Of a stretch of 64,000 bases of DNA, positions 7,868-19,179 are shown piece by piece. Under the pieces are notes generated by a model that ran no database searches, had not been told where the DNA came from, and saw nothing but the letters and a program-made list of their open reading frames with translations. Every line of letters begins with the position of its first letter. Within the stretch, counting starts at the first letter, position 1. The translations under genes were made by a program, and so were the position numbers. This DNA comes from Noviluteimonas sp052115395. GTDB lineage: Bacteria > Pseudomonadota > Gammaproteobacteria > Xanthomonadales > Xanthomonadaceae. Where the stretch lies: the NCBI GenBank assembly GCA_052115395.1, contig JBFRGO010000001.1; one strand, given 5' to 3'.

Positions 7868-10830
7868 GTGCGCCGCTTCCTTGCACTGCTTGCGCTGTGC
7901 ATCCTCGCTGCCGGCGCGCATGCCGCCGGCAAGCCGGTCAACGCCTACTTCCGCGAAACCTGGACCACCCGCGAAGGCCTGCCGCACAACCAGGTCAACG
8001 CGATCGCGCAGACGCCCGACGGCTATCTGTGGTTCGGGACCTGGGAAGGGCTGGTGCGTTACAACGGCCTGGAATTCCACGTCATCGACCGCCGCAACAC
8101 GCCGGCGCTGCGGGACAACGGCATTCGCTCGATTCGCGTCGCGCCCGATGGCGCGCTCGTCGTCGGAACATCGCGCGGCGGCGTGAGCGTGCTGCGCAAC
8201 GGTACGTGGCGCACCTACGGCAAGCGCGACGGCCTGGCGCAGGACGAGGTCATGGATGCGGTGCTCGACGCGAAGGGACGCCTGTTCGTCGCGACCGAGA
8301 GCGCGGGCCTGACGCGCATCGATGGCAACGGTCGCGCACGCCAGTACAACCAGACGACCGGGCTTCCGACGAACATCACCTTCGGGCTGGTGCGCGATCG
8401 CGATGATTCGGTGTGGTTGTCGACGGCCGCGGGGGTCGCGCACTTCGTCGGCGACAAGGCGCCCATCATTTACAACGAAGACGACGGCCTGCCCGCAGCA
8501 CCGATCTTCCATCTCGAACAAATGGCCGACGGCACGTTGTACGCCGGCACCGAGCGCGGTGCGTATCGGCGCGTGGGCGAACGCTTCGAACTGGTTTCGC
8601 CCACCTTGCCGGCCGACGGCGTGCCCAGCCTCGTGCGCGATGCCGCCGGCGACCTGTGGGTCGGCACCGTCAACCACGGCCTGCTGCGCCTGGGCGCCGA
8701 CGGCACGCTCGACGCGCTCAGCAGCCAGAAGGGACTGCCGAACAATCGCGTCGCGGCGCTGTTCGTCGATCGCGAAGGCAGCCTGTGGGCCGGCACGAAC
8801 GCGGGCCTGTTGCGCCTGCGCGATGCGCCGTTCACGACCTTCAACACCGAGCAGGGCCTGAGCGACGACTACGTGCGCGCGATCGTGCAAGGCCGTGACG
8901 GCAGCATCTGGATCGGCACCAGCCGCGGGTTGAATCGCTGGAAGGACGGCAAGGTCGTCGATGTCCTCACCAGCGCCGACGGATTGCCGGGCGATTCGAT
9001 CCTGAGCCTGCTCGCCGAAGACGACGACAGTCTGTGGGTCGGCACGTACGTCGGCGGGTTGTTGCGCCTGCGCAATCGCAAGGTGGTCGAGCACTACGAC
9101 ACGGCGAGCGGCATGCCGGGCAGCAACCAGGTGCGCGCACTCGCGCATGGGCGCGACGGATCGCTGTGGATCGGCACCTCGCGCGGCCTGGTGCAGAGGA
9201 AGGACGGCAAGTTTCGCATGTTCGGTGCGGCCGCGGGTTTGCCGCGCGATTTCGTGCTCGGCCTGCACGTCGCGCGCGATGGCGCAGTGTGGGTCGGCAC
9301 GGCCAACGGCGCGGCGCGCGTGGTCGACGACCGTGCAGGGAACGAGCGCGTCGAACCGATCGACCTGCATCGCATGAACGATGCGCAGGACGTGTTCGCC
9401 TTCCACGAGGACAGCGACGGCACGGTGTGGATCGCCACCGACCGCGGCCTGGTGCGTTACCGCAACGGGCAGCTGGCATCGCTGGGTTTGTCGCAAGGTT
9501 TGCCGATCGACACCTTGTTCCAGGTGGTCGACGATCAGGCGGGCAGCCTGTGGTTGACGTCGAACCGCGGTGTGTTGCGCGTGGCGCGTCGCGATGCGCA
9601 AGCGGTGCTGGACGGCAAGCAGCGCACGGTGAATCCCGATCAGTTCGGCGAACCCGATGGCCTCGCCAGTAGCCAGGCCAACGGTGGCTCGGGGCCGGCG
9701 GCGATCCGCGATGCACAAGGCCGCTTGTGGGTGGCCACGGCGCGCGGCGCCGCGATGGTCGACCCGACGGTGTTGCACAGCTATCGCCGGCAATTGCCGC
9801 CGGTGGTGATCGAACAGGTGCTTGCCGACGATCGCGAGTTGCCCACGCAGTCGAAGCTGTTGTTGCCGCCGGGGACGCGCAAGCTCGAATTCCACTATGC
9901 GGGGCTGAGTTTCCAGATGCCACGCTTGCTGCGCTATCGCTATCGCCTCGAAGGCGTGGATGCGGGTTGGAACGAACGCGGCAACCAGCGCGTGGCGCAG
10001 TACACCAATCTCGGGCCCGGCAAATATCGCTTCCTGGTCACCTCATCGGCGCCAGGGCTGGGGCAGGGCTGGAACCCGGATACGACGGCGTTGGAGATCG
10101 AAATCCAGCCGCAGGTCTGGCAGAACGCCTGGTTCATGGCCGCGTGCCTGATCGCGCTGGCGATGCTGGTCTTCTTCTACATCCGCTGGCGCACGCGCAG
10201 CCTGCGCGTGCGCGCGATGGAATTGGAACGGGTGGTCGAGGAACGCACGCGCGACCTGCGCGAACAAGCCTCGCGCCTGTTGATCGCCGACGAAGACAAG
10301 ACGCGGCTGTTGCACCAATTGCAGGACAAGTCCGAAGCCTTCGAACGCCAGGCGCGCGAGGATGCGCTGACCGGCCTGCAGAATCGCCGCAGCCTCGACG
10401 AAGGCCTGGCGCGCGCCTACGAGGCGGCGGTGCGCACGCAGCAGCCGCTGAGTTTCGCGTTGCTGGACATCGACAACTTCAAGCACATCAACGACGAGTA
10501 TTCGCACGCGGCAGGCGATGAAGCGCTACGCGAAGTGGCGCGCGTATTGCTCGATGCGCTGAACCACGATGCATTGCTGGCGCGTTGGGGCGGCGAGGAG
10601 TTCGCCGTGCTGTTCCCGGCGACGACGCTCGAACAGGCGCGCGCACGCTGCGAAACCGCACGCGCGGCGATCGAAGCCCTGAACTGCGATGCGTTCGCGC
10701 CGGGGTGGCGCATGACGCTGAGCGGCGGCGTGTGCGACCGAACGGGTTTCGCGCACCACGAACGCCTCGTACGGCGCGCCGATCAGCTGCTGTACGAGGC
10801 GAAGCGGGCGGGAAGGAACCGGATCGTCGG

Positions 10831-10834
<4 letters not shown>
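7868..10834 (+). CDS. Beta-propeller sensor diguanylate cyclase (Reg_prop-Y_Y_Y-GGDEF), 988 aa
   Basis: This is a membrane sensor that should make c-di-GMP from GTP. A signal peptide (first about 20 residues, ending AGAHA) is followed by many repeats of the two-component-regulator propeller type (recurring DGSLWIGT-like strands, about residues 30-640) in the periplasm. A Y_Y_Y domain (about 675-740), one membrane helix (about 755-773), a coiled coil and a GGDEF domain complete it. The active-site loop is RWGGEEF (about 907-911), so catalysis is plausible. The inhibitory RxxD site expected nine residues upstream reads LNHD and looks degenerate. The GTG start at 7868, one base after the orn stop, suggests a coupled unit. 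The ligand is unknown. Confidence 0.9.
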
Positions 10835-13218
<2,384 letters not shown>

Positions 13219-13304
13219 CGAAAGGGGGAGGGGACGTGGCGGGCGCGGGCCGCGCTGCCGCGAAGCGCGGTATTTTACAGACCCCGCGTCCTCATCGCCT
13301 CCAC

Positions 13305-14126
13305 ATGACCCAAACCCGCCCGGTCTTCTATGTTTCCGACGGCACCGGCATCACGGCCGAAACCATCGGCCACAGCCTGCTGACCCAGTTCGCCGACACG
13401 CGGTTCAGCACCGACCGCATCTCTTTCGTCGACACGGCCGACAAGGCCCGGGAGGCCGCCAACCGCATTCGTGAGGCCGGGCAGGTCGCCGGGGTGCGGC
13501 CGATCGTGGTCAATTCCTGCGTCGACAACGAGCTGTATCGGATCCTGGCCGAGAGCGGCGGGCTGATGCTGGACATCTTCGCGCCCTTCATCGAGCCGCT
13601 GGAGCGCGAGCTCGGCGAGCAGCGATCGATGCGGGTGGGGCAGGCGCACGGCATGGTGAACTTCGAGGCCTACCACCGGCGCATCAACGCGATGAACTAC
13701 GCGCTCACGCACGACGACGGCATGAGCATGGATTTCGAGGACGCCGAGATCATCCTGGTCGGCGTGTCGCGCGCGGGCAAGACGCCGACCTGCGTTTATC
13801 TCGCGCTGCATTACGGCATCTGCGCGGCCAACTATCCGTTGACCGAGGAAGACCTCGAAGCCGATCGCCTGCCGGCGAAACTGCGCCCGCATCGACACAA
13901 ATTGTTCGGGCTGACGATCGATCCGGTGCGGCTGCACCAGATCCGCCAGGAGCGCCGGCCGAATTCGCGCTACTCGCAATTGGATACGTGCAAGCGCGAA
14001 GTGGCGCAGGCAGAACACATCTTCCGCAACGAGCGCTTGACCACGTTGAGCACGACGCATACCTCGATCGAGGAGATCTCGAGCAAGGTGCTGACCACGT
14101 TGGGGATCCACCGGGAGATGTTCTGA
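13305..14126 (+). CDS. ppsR: PEP synthase regulatory protein PpsR (ADP-dependent kinase/pyrophosphorylase)
   Basis: PpsR inactivates PEP synthase by ADP-dependent phosphorylation of a threonine next to the catalytic His, and reactivates it by phosphorolysis. The DUF299 family signatures are FYVSDGTGITAET at the N-terminus and the P-loop GVSRAGKT near residue 153. The ATG at 13305 gives 273 residues, the usual length; in-frame codons upstream lie in the intergenic region. Its divergent placement beside ppsA supports the pairing directly. The C-terminal SIEEISSKVL segment is also typical. Confidence 0.95.
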   Translation: MTQTRPVFYVSDGTGITAETIGHSLLTQFADTRFSTDRISFVDTADKAREAANRIREAGQVAGVRPIVVNSCVDNELYRILAESGGLMLDIFAPFIEPLERELGEQRSMRVGQAHGMVNFEAYHRRINAMNYALTHDDGMSMDFEDAEIILVGVSRAGKTPTCVYLALHYGICAANYPLTEEDLEADRLPAKLRPHRHKLFGLTIDPVRLHQIRQERRPNSRYSQLDTCKREVAQAEHIFRNERLTTLSTTHTSIEEISSKVLTTLGIHREMF

Positions 14127-14259
14127 CAGCGTGAAACGCGGCCGGAATTTGGGATGGTTTTTGCGACGCGTTGCCGCGCGTTGGGAAACCAAACGTTATG
14201 CCTGCTGGAACGTGTCGTCAATGCTGCCGCGAAGGGTTTCCGGCGTGTAGGATCGGCCC

Positions 14260-14748
14260 ATGAGCCGCATCGCATCCCGCACCGCGCGCATCCCGCGATT
14301 GAGCCGCTTCGGCTGGCTGATGGCGTTGTATGCAGAGAACCACGTGCGCCTGGTGCGCCTGTTCGAACCGCAACACCTCGCCGTCGGACGCTACGTTTCC
14401 AGCGTCGGAGACGGGCTCGACGTGGTGCTCGACGTCATCGAGATCCACGCCTATACCGTCGAACTGAGATTGAGCTACGCCATCCGCGATCCGCTGACCG
14501 GCCAGCCCGACCCCTCCGCGCACCTGCGGCTGTATCGCGATGCCAAGCAGGTCGAGGCCACGCACTGCTATGTCGGGCGCCGCTGGCAGGACGTCATCGG
14601 CATGTATCCGCCGCCGGCCGAAGTGGTGTGCCATCGCCTGCGCATGAACACCTTCCTCGGCAAGTGGATCCAGTACCTGGCCGAGCAGGGGCATGGCGTC
14701 GCGACACTGGTGCGCCTGCCCGACGACGCGGTAACGATCGCCGCCTGA
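14260..14748 (+). CDS. DUF1249 family protein, 162 aa
   Basis: The protein resembles DUF1249 (YqiB-like): a basic N-terminus, a mixed alpha/beta core with repeated acidic strands (LDVVLDVIEIHAYTVEL), and a conserved MNTFLGKWIQYL segment near the C-terminus. It has no signal peptide and no membrane helix. No function is established for the family; in enterobacteria its homologue is encoded near nudF and cpdA. Here it lies between ppsR and the tRNA pair, on the same strand as both, with an 87-base gap to the first tRNA that contains that operon's promoter. Confidence 0.75.
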   Translation: MSRIASRTARIPRLSRFGWLMALYAENHVRLVRLFEPQHLAVGRYVSSVGDGLDVVLDVIEIHAYTVELRLSYAIRDPLTGQPDPSAHLRLYRDAKQVEATHCYVGRRWQDVIGMYPPPAEVVCHRLRMNTFLGKWIQYLAEQGHGVATLVRLPDDAVTIAA

Positions 14749-14788
14749 GCGTCCGTAGCATTCGCATGAAGTTGTGTTCAAAAAAGTG

Positions 14789-14817
14789 TTGACGCTCTGC
14801 AGGAGCACCCCTAAACT
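14789..14817 (+). promoter_or_regulatory. Sigma-70 promoter of the tRNA-Ala/tRNA-Glu operon
   Basis: TTGACG (14789-14794) and TAAACT (14812-14817) are separated by exactly 17 bases, placing transcription start near 14824, about 12 bases before tRNA-Ala. The bases just after the -10 include a GC-rich CGGGCTC discriminator, as is usual for stringently controlled stable-RNA promoters. Confidence 0.75.
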
Positions 14818-14835
14818 TTCGGGCTCACCAGCAGT

Positions 14836-14911
14836 GGGGCCATAGCTCAGCTGGGAGAGCGCCTGCATGGCATGCAGGAGGTCGCCGGTTCGATCCCGGC
14901 TGGCTCCACCA
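14836..14911 (+). tRNA. tRNA-Ala (anticodon GGC)
   Basis: The cloverleaf is complete over 76 bases: the acceptor GGGGCCA pairs with TGGCTCC, the D arm holds TAGCTCAG, the anticodon stem CCTGC/GCAGG encloses the loop ATGGCAT (anticodon GGC, reading GCC and GCU), and the T arm holds GGTTCGATC. CCA is encoded. It is the first member of a two-tRNA transcript. Confidence 0.96.
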
Positions 14912-14937
14912 AAAAATTCAAGCTGCAAACCGCTACT

Positions 14938-15013
14938 GTCCCCATCGTCTAGAGGCCTAGGACATTACCCTTTCACGGTAGCGACCGGGGTTCGAATCCC
15001 CGTGGGGACGCCA
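14938..15013 (+). tRNA. tRNA-Glu (anticodon TTC)
   Basis: The cloverleaf is complete over 76 bases: the acceptor GTCCCCA pairs with TGGGGAC, the anticodon stem TTACC/GGTAG encloses the loop CTTTCAC (anticodon TTC), the T arm holds GGTTCGAATCC, and CCA is encoded. It follows tRNA-Ala by 26 bases and precedes a strong terminator. Confidence 0.96.
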
Positions 15014-15016
15014 AAC

Positions 15017-15046
15017 AAAAAACCCCTGATTCGTCAGGGGTTTTTT
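15017..15046 (+). terminator. Rho-independent terminator of the tRNA operon
   Basis: CCCCTGA (15023-15029) pairs with TCAGGGG (15034-15040) around the stable tetraloop TTCG, flanked by six A and six T residues. It starts four bases after the tRNA-Glu CCA end. Confidence 0.95.
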
Positions 15047-15511
15047 ATTGCCTGCGATTTGGGATGCATGCCGATGGCAGGCGGGCATCTGCAGATGTTC
15101 GTCAGGGTCGACTGCATTGCAGTCTTCGCAGTTGTCGTCGGCCTTGTGGGCGGATGCTTCGATTCACATGCCGGTTCATCAGTGAGCACGCGCTTGACGG
15201 TGACACACCATGGGAATTCGTCGGCATCGAAATGATTGCGAAGGCGTTCGGTCGGCCATCGCGTCATGTCGGTCATGCTGAGACCTCAAAAGAATCGCGG
15301 ACCTGGCGGAAGATCAGCAGGCTGCTTCAAGTGTGGAGGTTAGGAGAGACGGGGGGCCGGAGCGTGTGGCAGCCCGAAATGCCGCCCAGCAGGTGCAGAC
15401 CCGTCTATAGCCCATTCGAGATACTACGTAAGATGCATTATGCGCAGTCTCTGATATAAGCACGGCTCGGTCCCCCTGAGTCCCCGACGATCTCCAGGCC
15501 CTTCCACCGCC
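15047..15511 (+). other. 465-base stretch without a credible gene
   Basis: This is the only gap over 300 bases. It lies between the tRNA terminator and the end of the tyrosinase gene. It looks less GC-rich than its surroundings and includes an AT-richer end (15420-15465). Two open frames occur (80 codons on the minus strand at 15034-15276, 131 codons on the plus strand at 15064-15459). Neither has a clear ribosome-binding site, and the first runs into the terminator. Their residue make-up does not look like that of a folded protein. I see no RNA structure that I can name. Confidence 0.5.
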
Positions 15512-18500
15512 TCATTTCCCACTCCGATGCGGCCCCACGTGGATATGCGTACTCGCATCCCCGACTTCGCCGCCGTCGTCGGTGACGCGCACGGTAACGA
15601 TGCGGTGCTCGGTTTCCGGAACCTGCACGGTCACTTCGAACGGCGGCTCGCTGCGTGATCCCACCGGGACGAACTTGGCCTCGAACAGATCGCTGTCGGC
15701 CAGGAAGAATTCGACGTTGCGGATCTTGCCGTCGGCGTCCGTGGCATCGGCCGTCAGGATGACGGTGCCCGGCGCGTCGCCCACGCGCGCCTGCAGGCTG
15801 ACGACCGGCGGCAGGTTTTCGACCCCCAGGACCAGGCGGTCCTCGGACGTCGTCAGGCCTTCGCTGTCTTCGGCGACCACGCGCAGTCGCTGCGGACCGA
15901 CGGTCGGCGTCCATTCGAACGTCGCGGCGCCCGCCTCCGACTGCACGGGTTTGTCGTCGACGAACAACGTCACCTTGCGGATCTCGCCGTTGGGATCGAC
16001 CGCATCGACGTTCAATTTCATCGGCTGGCCTGCGTGTACGAGCGCGTCGTCGAGCGCCATGCGCACGCTCGGTGGTTCTGACGCGTCGGCGCGGTTGGCC
16101 GCGAGCGCTGCATCGAAGATCAGATCGTCCTGTGCGTTGTCTTCGTATTGGTGCACTTCGACGGCGAGTACGTTGCTGCCTTCGCGTAAGACGTCGGTCG
16201 GCAGACGCACAGGGAAAAACGCGAGTTCCGCCGCGCCCGTCACCGGCTTCAGGACCTGTTTGTCGAAGTTCGACCGATGCACCTCGCGGCCATTGAGATA
16301 CACGACTGCGCCATCGTCCGCGCGCAACCGAAGGGTCAGCTCGCGCAACGCCCGCGGGTCCTGCACGTCGAAGTGTTTGCGGAAGTAAGCGACCTTGGTC
16401 CCGGGCGACACACCGGTCATCGCTTCCAGGTGCGGCGCGAAGCCCAGCGGCGCCGGCGCTTCCTGCCACTGTGCATCGTCGTACTCCACCGTCGTCCAAT
16501 CCGAAGGCGGCTGGTCGAAGGTCGCATGCCGCCACACGCCGCGCGCGTTGACCAGGTTGAGTTGCGAGACGTCGACGTCGAACCGCACGCCGCCGACGAC
16601 GCGCGGCTCCCTGCAGTCGGTTCGCGTCTGCATGACGTCGAACGACAACGGCTCCTTCATCGGTTTGTAGTCCTCGCGCAAATGGAACACGACCTGCAGC
16701 GGAAACCGCTCGCCGGGTTGCAACGCGATGCCATCCAACGCATCGCGTTGCGCACGCAGCCGATGGAAAACGGTGTCCTTCGGCAGGGCGAGTCTGCCCT
16801 GCTTCGCCAGTCCCCTCCCCCGCTTTGCCTGGCCGCTGATCCGGTCCGACAACGCGGCCGGCATGCCCACGTCGATCGCTTCCACCGACTGCCCGAGCTG
16901 TGCATAACGCTGCGGCACTTCGCGGAACTGCAGCGAGGTCGTCATCGGTGCGTCGGTGTCGTTGCCGATCATCATCGCCATCACCGCCGTCGTGCCGGCG
17001 AAGTTGTCGAGGACCTGGATGTTCCGCCAGGCCAGGTTGTTGCCGTTGCGGACATTGGTGGTGACATTGGTCCCTTCGGCGGTGCTGATCGGCGTGACGC
17101 GCGCCAACAGGCCGAATCCGTTCATGTCGCCCATGCACGCGTAGTCGGCCGGCTTGGGCGGATACCACGGGACTTCCAGGATCACCGCCTGCCCCGGTGC
17201 GAGCACGGGAACCGTGAGTGGTGCGAGGTCATAGATCGGCGGCGAGAGCACCGAGCGATCGAAGCTGGACTTGTTGACGATGAAACCGCCGGACGATGTC
17301 CAGGGATCGATCGGCGCGCCCGAGGGCACCACGCCGCTCCATGGGCGCAAACCGTTGACCAACACCGCGCTGGTCGCCGAGGAACCATAGGCGGTGCCTG
17401 CTTCCACGCGCGAGGCGTTCGCCCGCTGCCAACGCGCCCATTGTTCGTCGACCTTGCCATGCAGCAGGAAGAAGAACGGATCGCGCGTGGCCGAGGCGAC
17501 GACCGCCATCGAACCGCCGGTGCCACCGATGTAACCGTGGTTCGCATCGTGGTTGGGCGTCTGCTCGATATTGACGCTGAAGTTTTCGGTGGCGACGGTG
17601 CCGCGGTAGTTGTTCCAGCCCAACTGCGTCGCATCCGACTGCGTTGCGGGGAGTCCCGTGCGCAGGTTGCGCACGACGCTCGCGCTTTCGGACGCAATCG
17701 GATCGAGCGCCGGCGACAGTGGCGCGCCCATGCCGGTGCCGCCGGTGCCGCGACCGGAGTTGCCCATGAAGCCCGCGGTGTAGAGATTCACGCCGCCGGT
17801 GCTGTTGGTCGGATCGGTCGTCCACTGCCAATACATCAATTTGACCCGCGGGTCGGCTTCCTGCAGCAACAGTTCCAGGCGATTGAGGAATTCCCGGTGC
17901 CACGGCAGGAAACCCGGGTTGTGGTGTTCGGGCGCACGCACGTGCACTTGCTGTTGCTTGGTCCAGTAGTCGTAGCCGGTGAGCAGTGCGAATGCGGGCG
18001 TGGTGGCGATTTCGATGTAGGCATCCCGCAATCTTTGGCGTTGCGTGGCGGTGGCCGTGGCGGCGTTGACGCGCGGCTTGGTGATTTCCGCGCCCGTGAG
18101 GCGATCGGCGCCGCACACCGTCGAGTAGGCATCCACCCAACTGGCCGGCCATGCCGGGCCCGCCGACGCTTTCGCCCAATACACATGCAACTGCTCGGTG
18201 CCGGCCGATGCCAAGGTACCGCGATTGCGTACGCGCACGTACACGTAATTCGGCAGGCCGAAACGCGGGTTGCGATATTCGGGATTCTGATGCGCCGCGG
18301 GGGTCCACGGTGGCGAGGCGGGATTGAACGCAGTTGGCCGCCAGTTGGGATCGGGGCTCGTGCGCACCCAGATGTCCTGGGAGACCCACATCGGCCCGGA
18401 ATCGGGGTTGGGCTGCACGCCGGTATCGGCGGGCGTGTCGCGGATGTACAGGTCCGCCTGGGCGATCGCTGCGTTCGCGGCGCAACACGCAAGCGCGGCG

Positions 18501-18535
18501 ACGGCGAACTGCTGCAACCTGAAGAGCTTGCGCAT
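15512..18535 (-). CDS. Exported multidomain tyrosinase-like copper protein, 1007 aa
   Basis: A signal peptide (about residues 1-26, ending NAAIAQA) precedes an N-terminal beta domain with YVYVRVRNRG. The binuclear copper domain follows. CuA is formed by His198, His204/205 and His213 (in HNPGFLPWHREF). CuB is formed by His329, His333 and His359 (NHDANHG and DPFFFLLHGKVDEQW). This should give a type-3 copper phenol oxidase or oxygen-binding site. The rest is unusual: a galactose-binding-like module (about 655-785, around LRADDGAVVYLNGREV) and two Ig/PKD-like domains (about 800-890 and 900-1000). The ATG at 18535 follows AAGGAGAT. It is probably secreted or cell-surface; the substrate is unknown. 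Confidence 0.85.
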   Translation of the reverse strand: MRKLFRLQQFAVAALACCAANAAIAQADLYIRDTPADTGVQPNPDSGPMWVSQDIWVRTSPDPNWRPTAFNPASPPWTPAAHQNPEYRNPRFGLPNYVYVRVRNRGTLASAGTEQLHVYWAKASAGPAWPASWVDAYSTVCGADRLTGAEITKPRVNAATATATQRQRLRDAYIEIATTPAFALLTGYDYWTKQQQVHVRAPEHHNPGFLPWHREFLNRLELLLQEADPRVKLMYWQWTTDPTNSTGGVNLYTAGFMGNSGRGTGGTGMGAPLSPALDPIASESASVVRNLRTGLPATQSDATQLGWNNYRGTVATENFSVNIEQTPNHDANHGYIGGTGGSMAVVASATRDPFFFLLHGKVDEQWARWQRANASRVEAGTAYGSSATSAVLVNGLRPWSGVVPSGAPIDPWTSSGGFIVNKSSFDRSVLSPPIYDLAPLTVPVLAPGQAVILEVPWYPPKPADYACMGDMNGFGLLARVTPISTAEGTNVTTNVRNGNNLAWRNIQVLDNFAGTTAVMAMMIGNDTDAPMTTSLQFREVPQRYAQLGQSVEAIDVGMPAALSDRISGQAKRGRGLAKQGRLALPKDTVFHRLRAQRDALDGIALQPGERFPLQVVFHLREDYKPMKEPLSFDVMQTRTDCREPRVVGGVRFDVDVSQLNLVNARGVWRHATFDQPPSDWTTVEYDDAQWQEAPAPLGFAPHLEAMTGVSPGTKVAYFRKHFDVQDPRALRELTLRLRADDGAVVYLNGREVHRSNFDKQVLKPVTGAAELAFFPVRLPTDVLREGSNVLAVEVHQYEDNAQDDLIFDAALAANRADASEPPSVRMALDDALVHAGQPMKLNVDAVDPNGEIRKVTLFVDDKPVQSEAGAATFEWTPTVGPQRLRVVAEDSEGLTTSEDRLVLGVENLPPVVSLQARVGDAPGTVILTADATDADGKIRNVEFFLADSDLFEAKFVPVGSRSEPPFEVTVQVPETEHRIVTVRVTDDGGEVGDASTHIHVGPHRSGK

Positions 18536-18650
18536 GACGATCTCCTTGCGCCCCTGCCATCAGGAAGGACGCAATCAATCGCCCGGATGGGTCACTGCGC
18601 GCGAATGGAGCAACGAAAGCCGCATTCATCCCGTCGGCGTCGCCCTGCAC

Positions 18651-19055
18651 TCACAGGCCTTTGCACGCGGCGTGCACCTTGTCTCCCAACGCACGCAACT
18701 GCTCGAATGTGCGCTCCAGCCCCAGCCCGGCGAGCACGCGCTCTTCTTCGGCGCGCGCCGCGGCGCACGCCTGGCGCTGGCGATTGCGCTTGTCGCCCTT
18801 GGCGGGCTTCGCGCCACCGAGCGCCGATTTCTGCGCACTTCCCTTCCCCGCTTTCGCGGGCTTCGATTTCGCGACCTGCGCCTGCGCGGGCGCGATCTCC
18901 GGTACGGCGATGGTCTTCGTCAAACGACTCCCGGCCTCGCACGGTGTGTCCTGGTAGGACACGGCGCCATCGGCGGCCACGCATCGCGACAACTCCGCGG
19001 CGCAGGACAGGCCCGGCGCGATCGACAGCACGAAGCACCACGCGAACCGTTGCAT
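18651..19055 (-). CDS. Small exported DUF4124-like protein, 134 aa
   Basis: A signal peptide (about residues 1-19, ending LSCA) precedes a short RCVAADGAVSYQDTPC segment. That segment resembles the DUF4124 pattern of two cysteines around an aromatic QDTPC. A low-complexity Lys/Ala/Gly stretch (about 62-90) and a helical C-terminus with one more Cys follow. The mature protein would be basic and periplasmic. It lies 115 bases upstream of the tyrosinase gene on the same strand, but nothing shows that they work together. The function is unknown. Confidence 0.75.
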   Translation of the reverse strand: MQRFAWCFVLSIAPGLSCAAELSRCVAADGAVSYQDTPCEAGSRLTKTIAVPEIAPAQAQVAKSKPAKAGKGSAQKSALGGAKPAKGDKRNRQRQACAAARAEEERVLAGLGLERTFEQLRALGDKVHAACKGL

Positions 19056-19179
19056 GTCGGCATCCTTGCCTTCGCGACCGGCGAGAGGCCGGACTTCCTG
19101 TGGGTCCAGATTGCCGATTCTGCGGCGCTGTATCTGTCAGGAAACTCCGCGACCTGATGTCAGGTTTCTACCCGATCAA

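Noticed and set aside
15034..15459. Open frames of 80 (minus) and 131 (plus) codons in the tRNA-tyrosinase gap
   Set aside because: The first ends inside the tRNA terminator, neither has a convincing Shine-Dalgarno, and the composition is not protein-like. They are kept only as part of the note on the gap.
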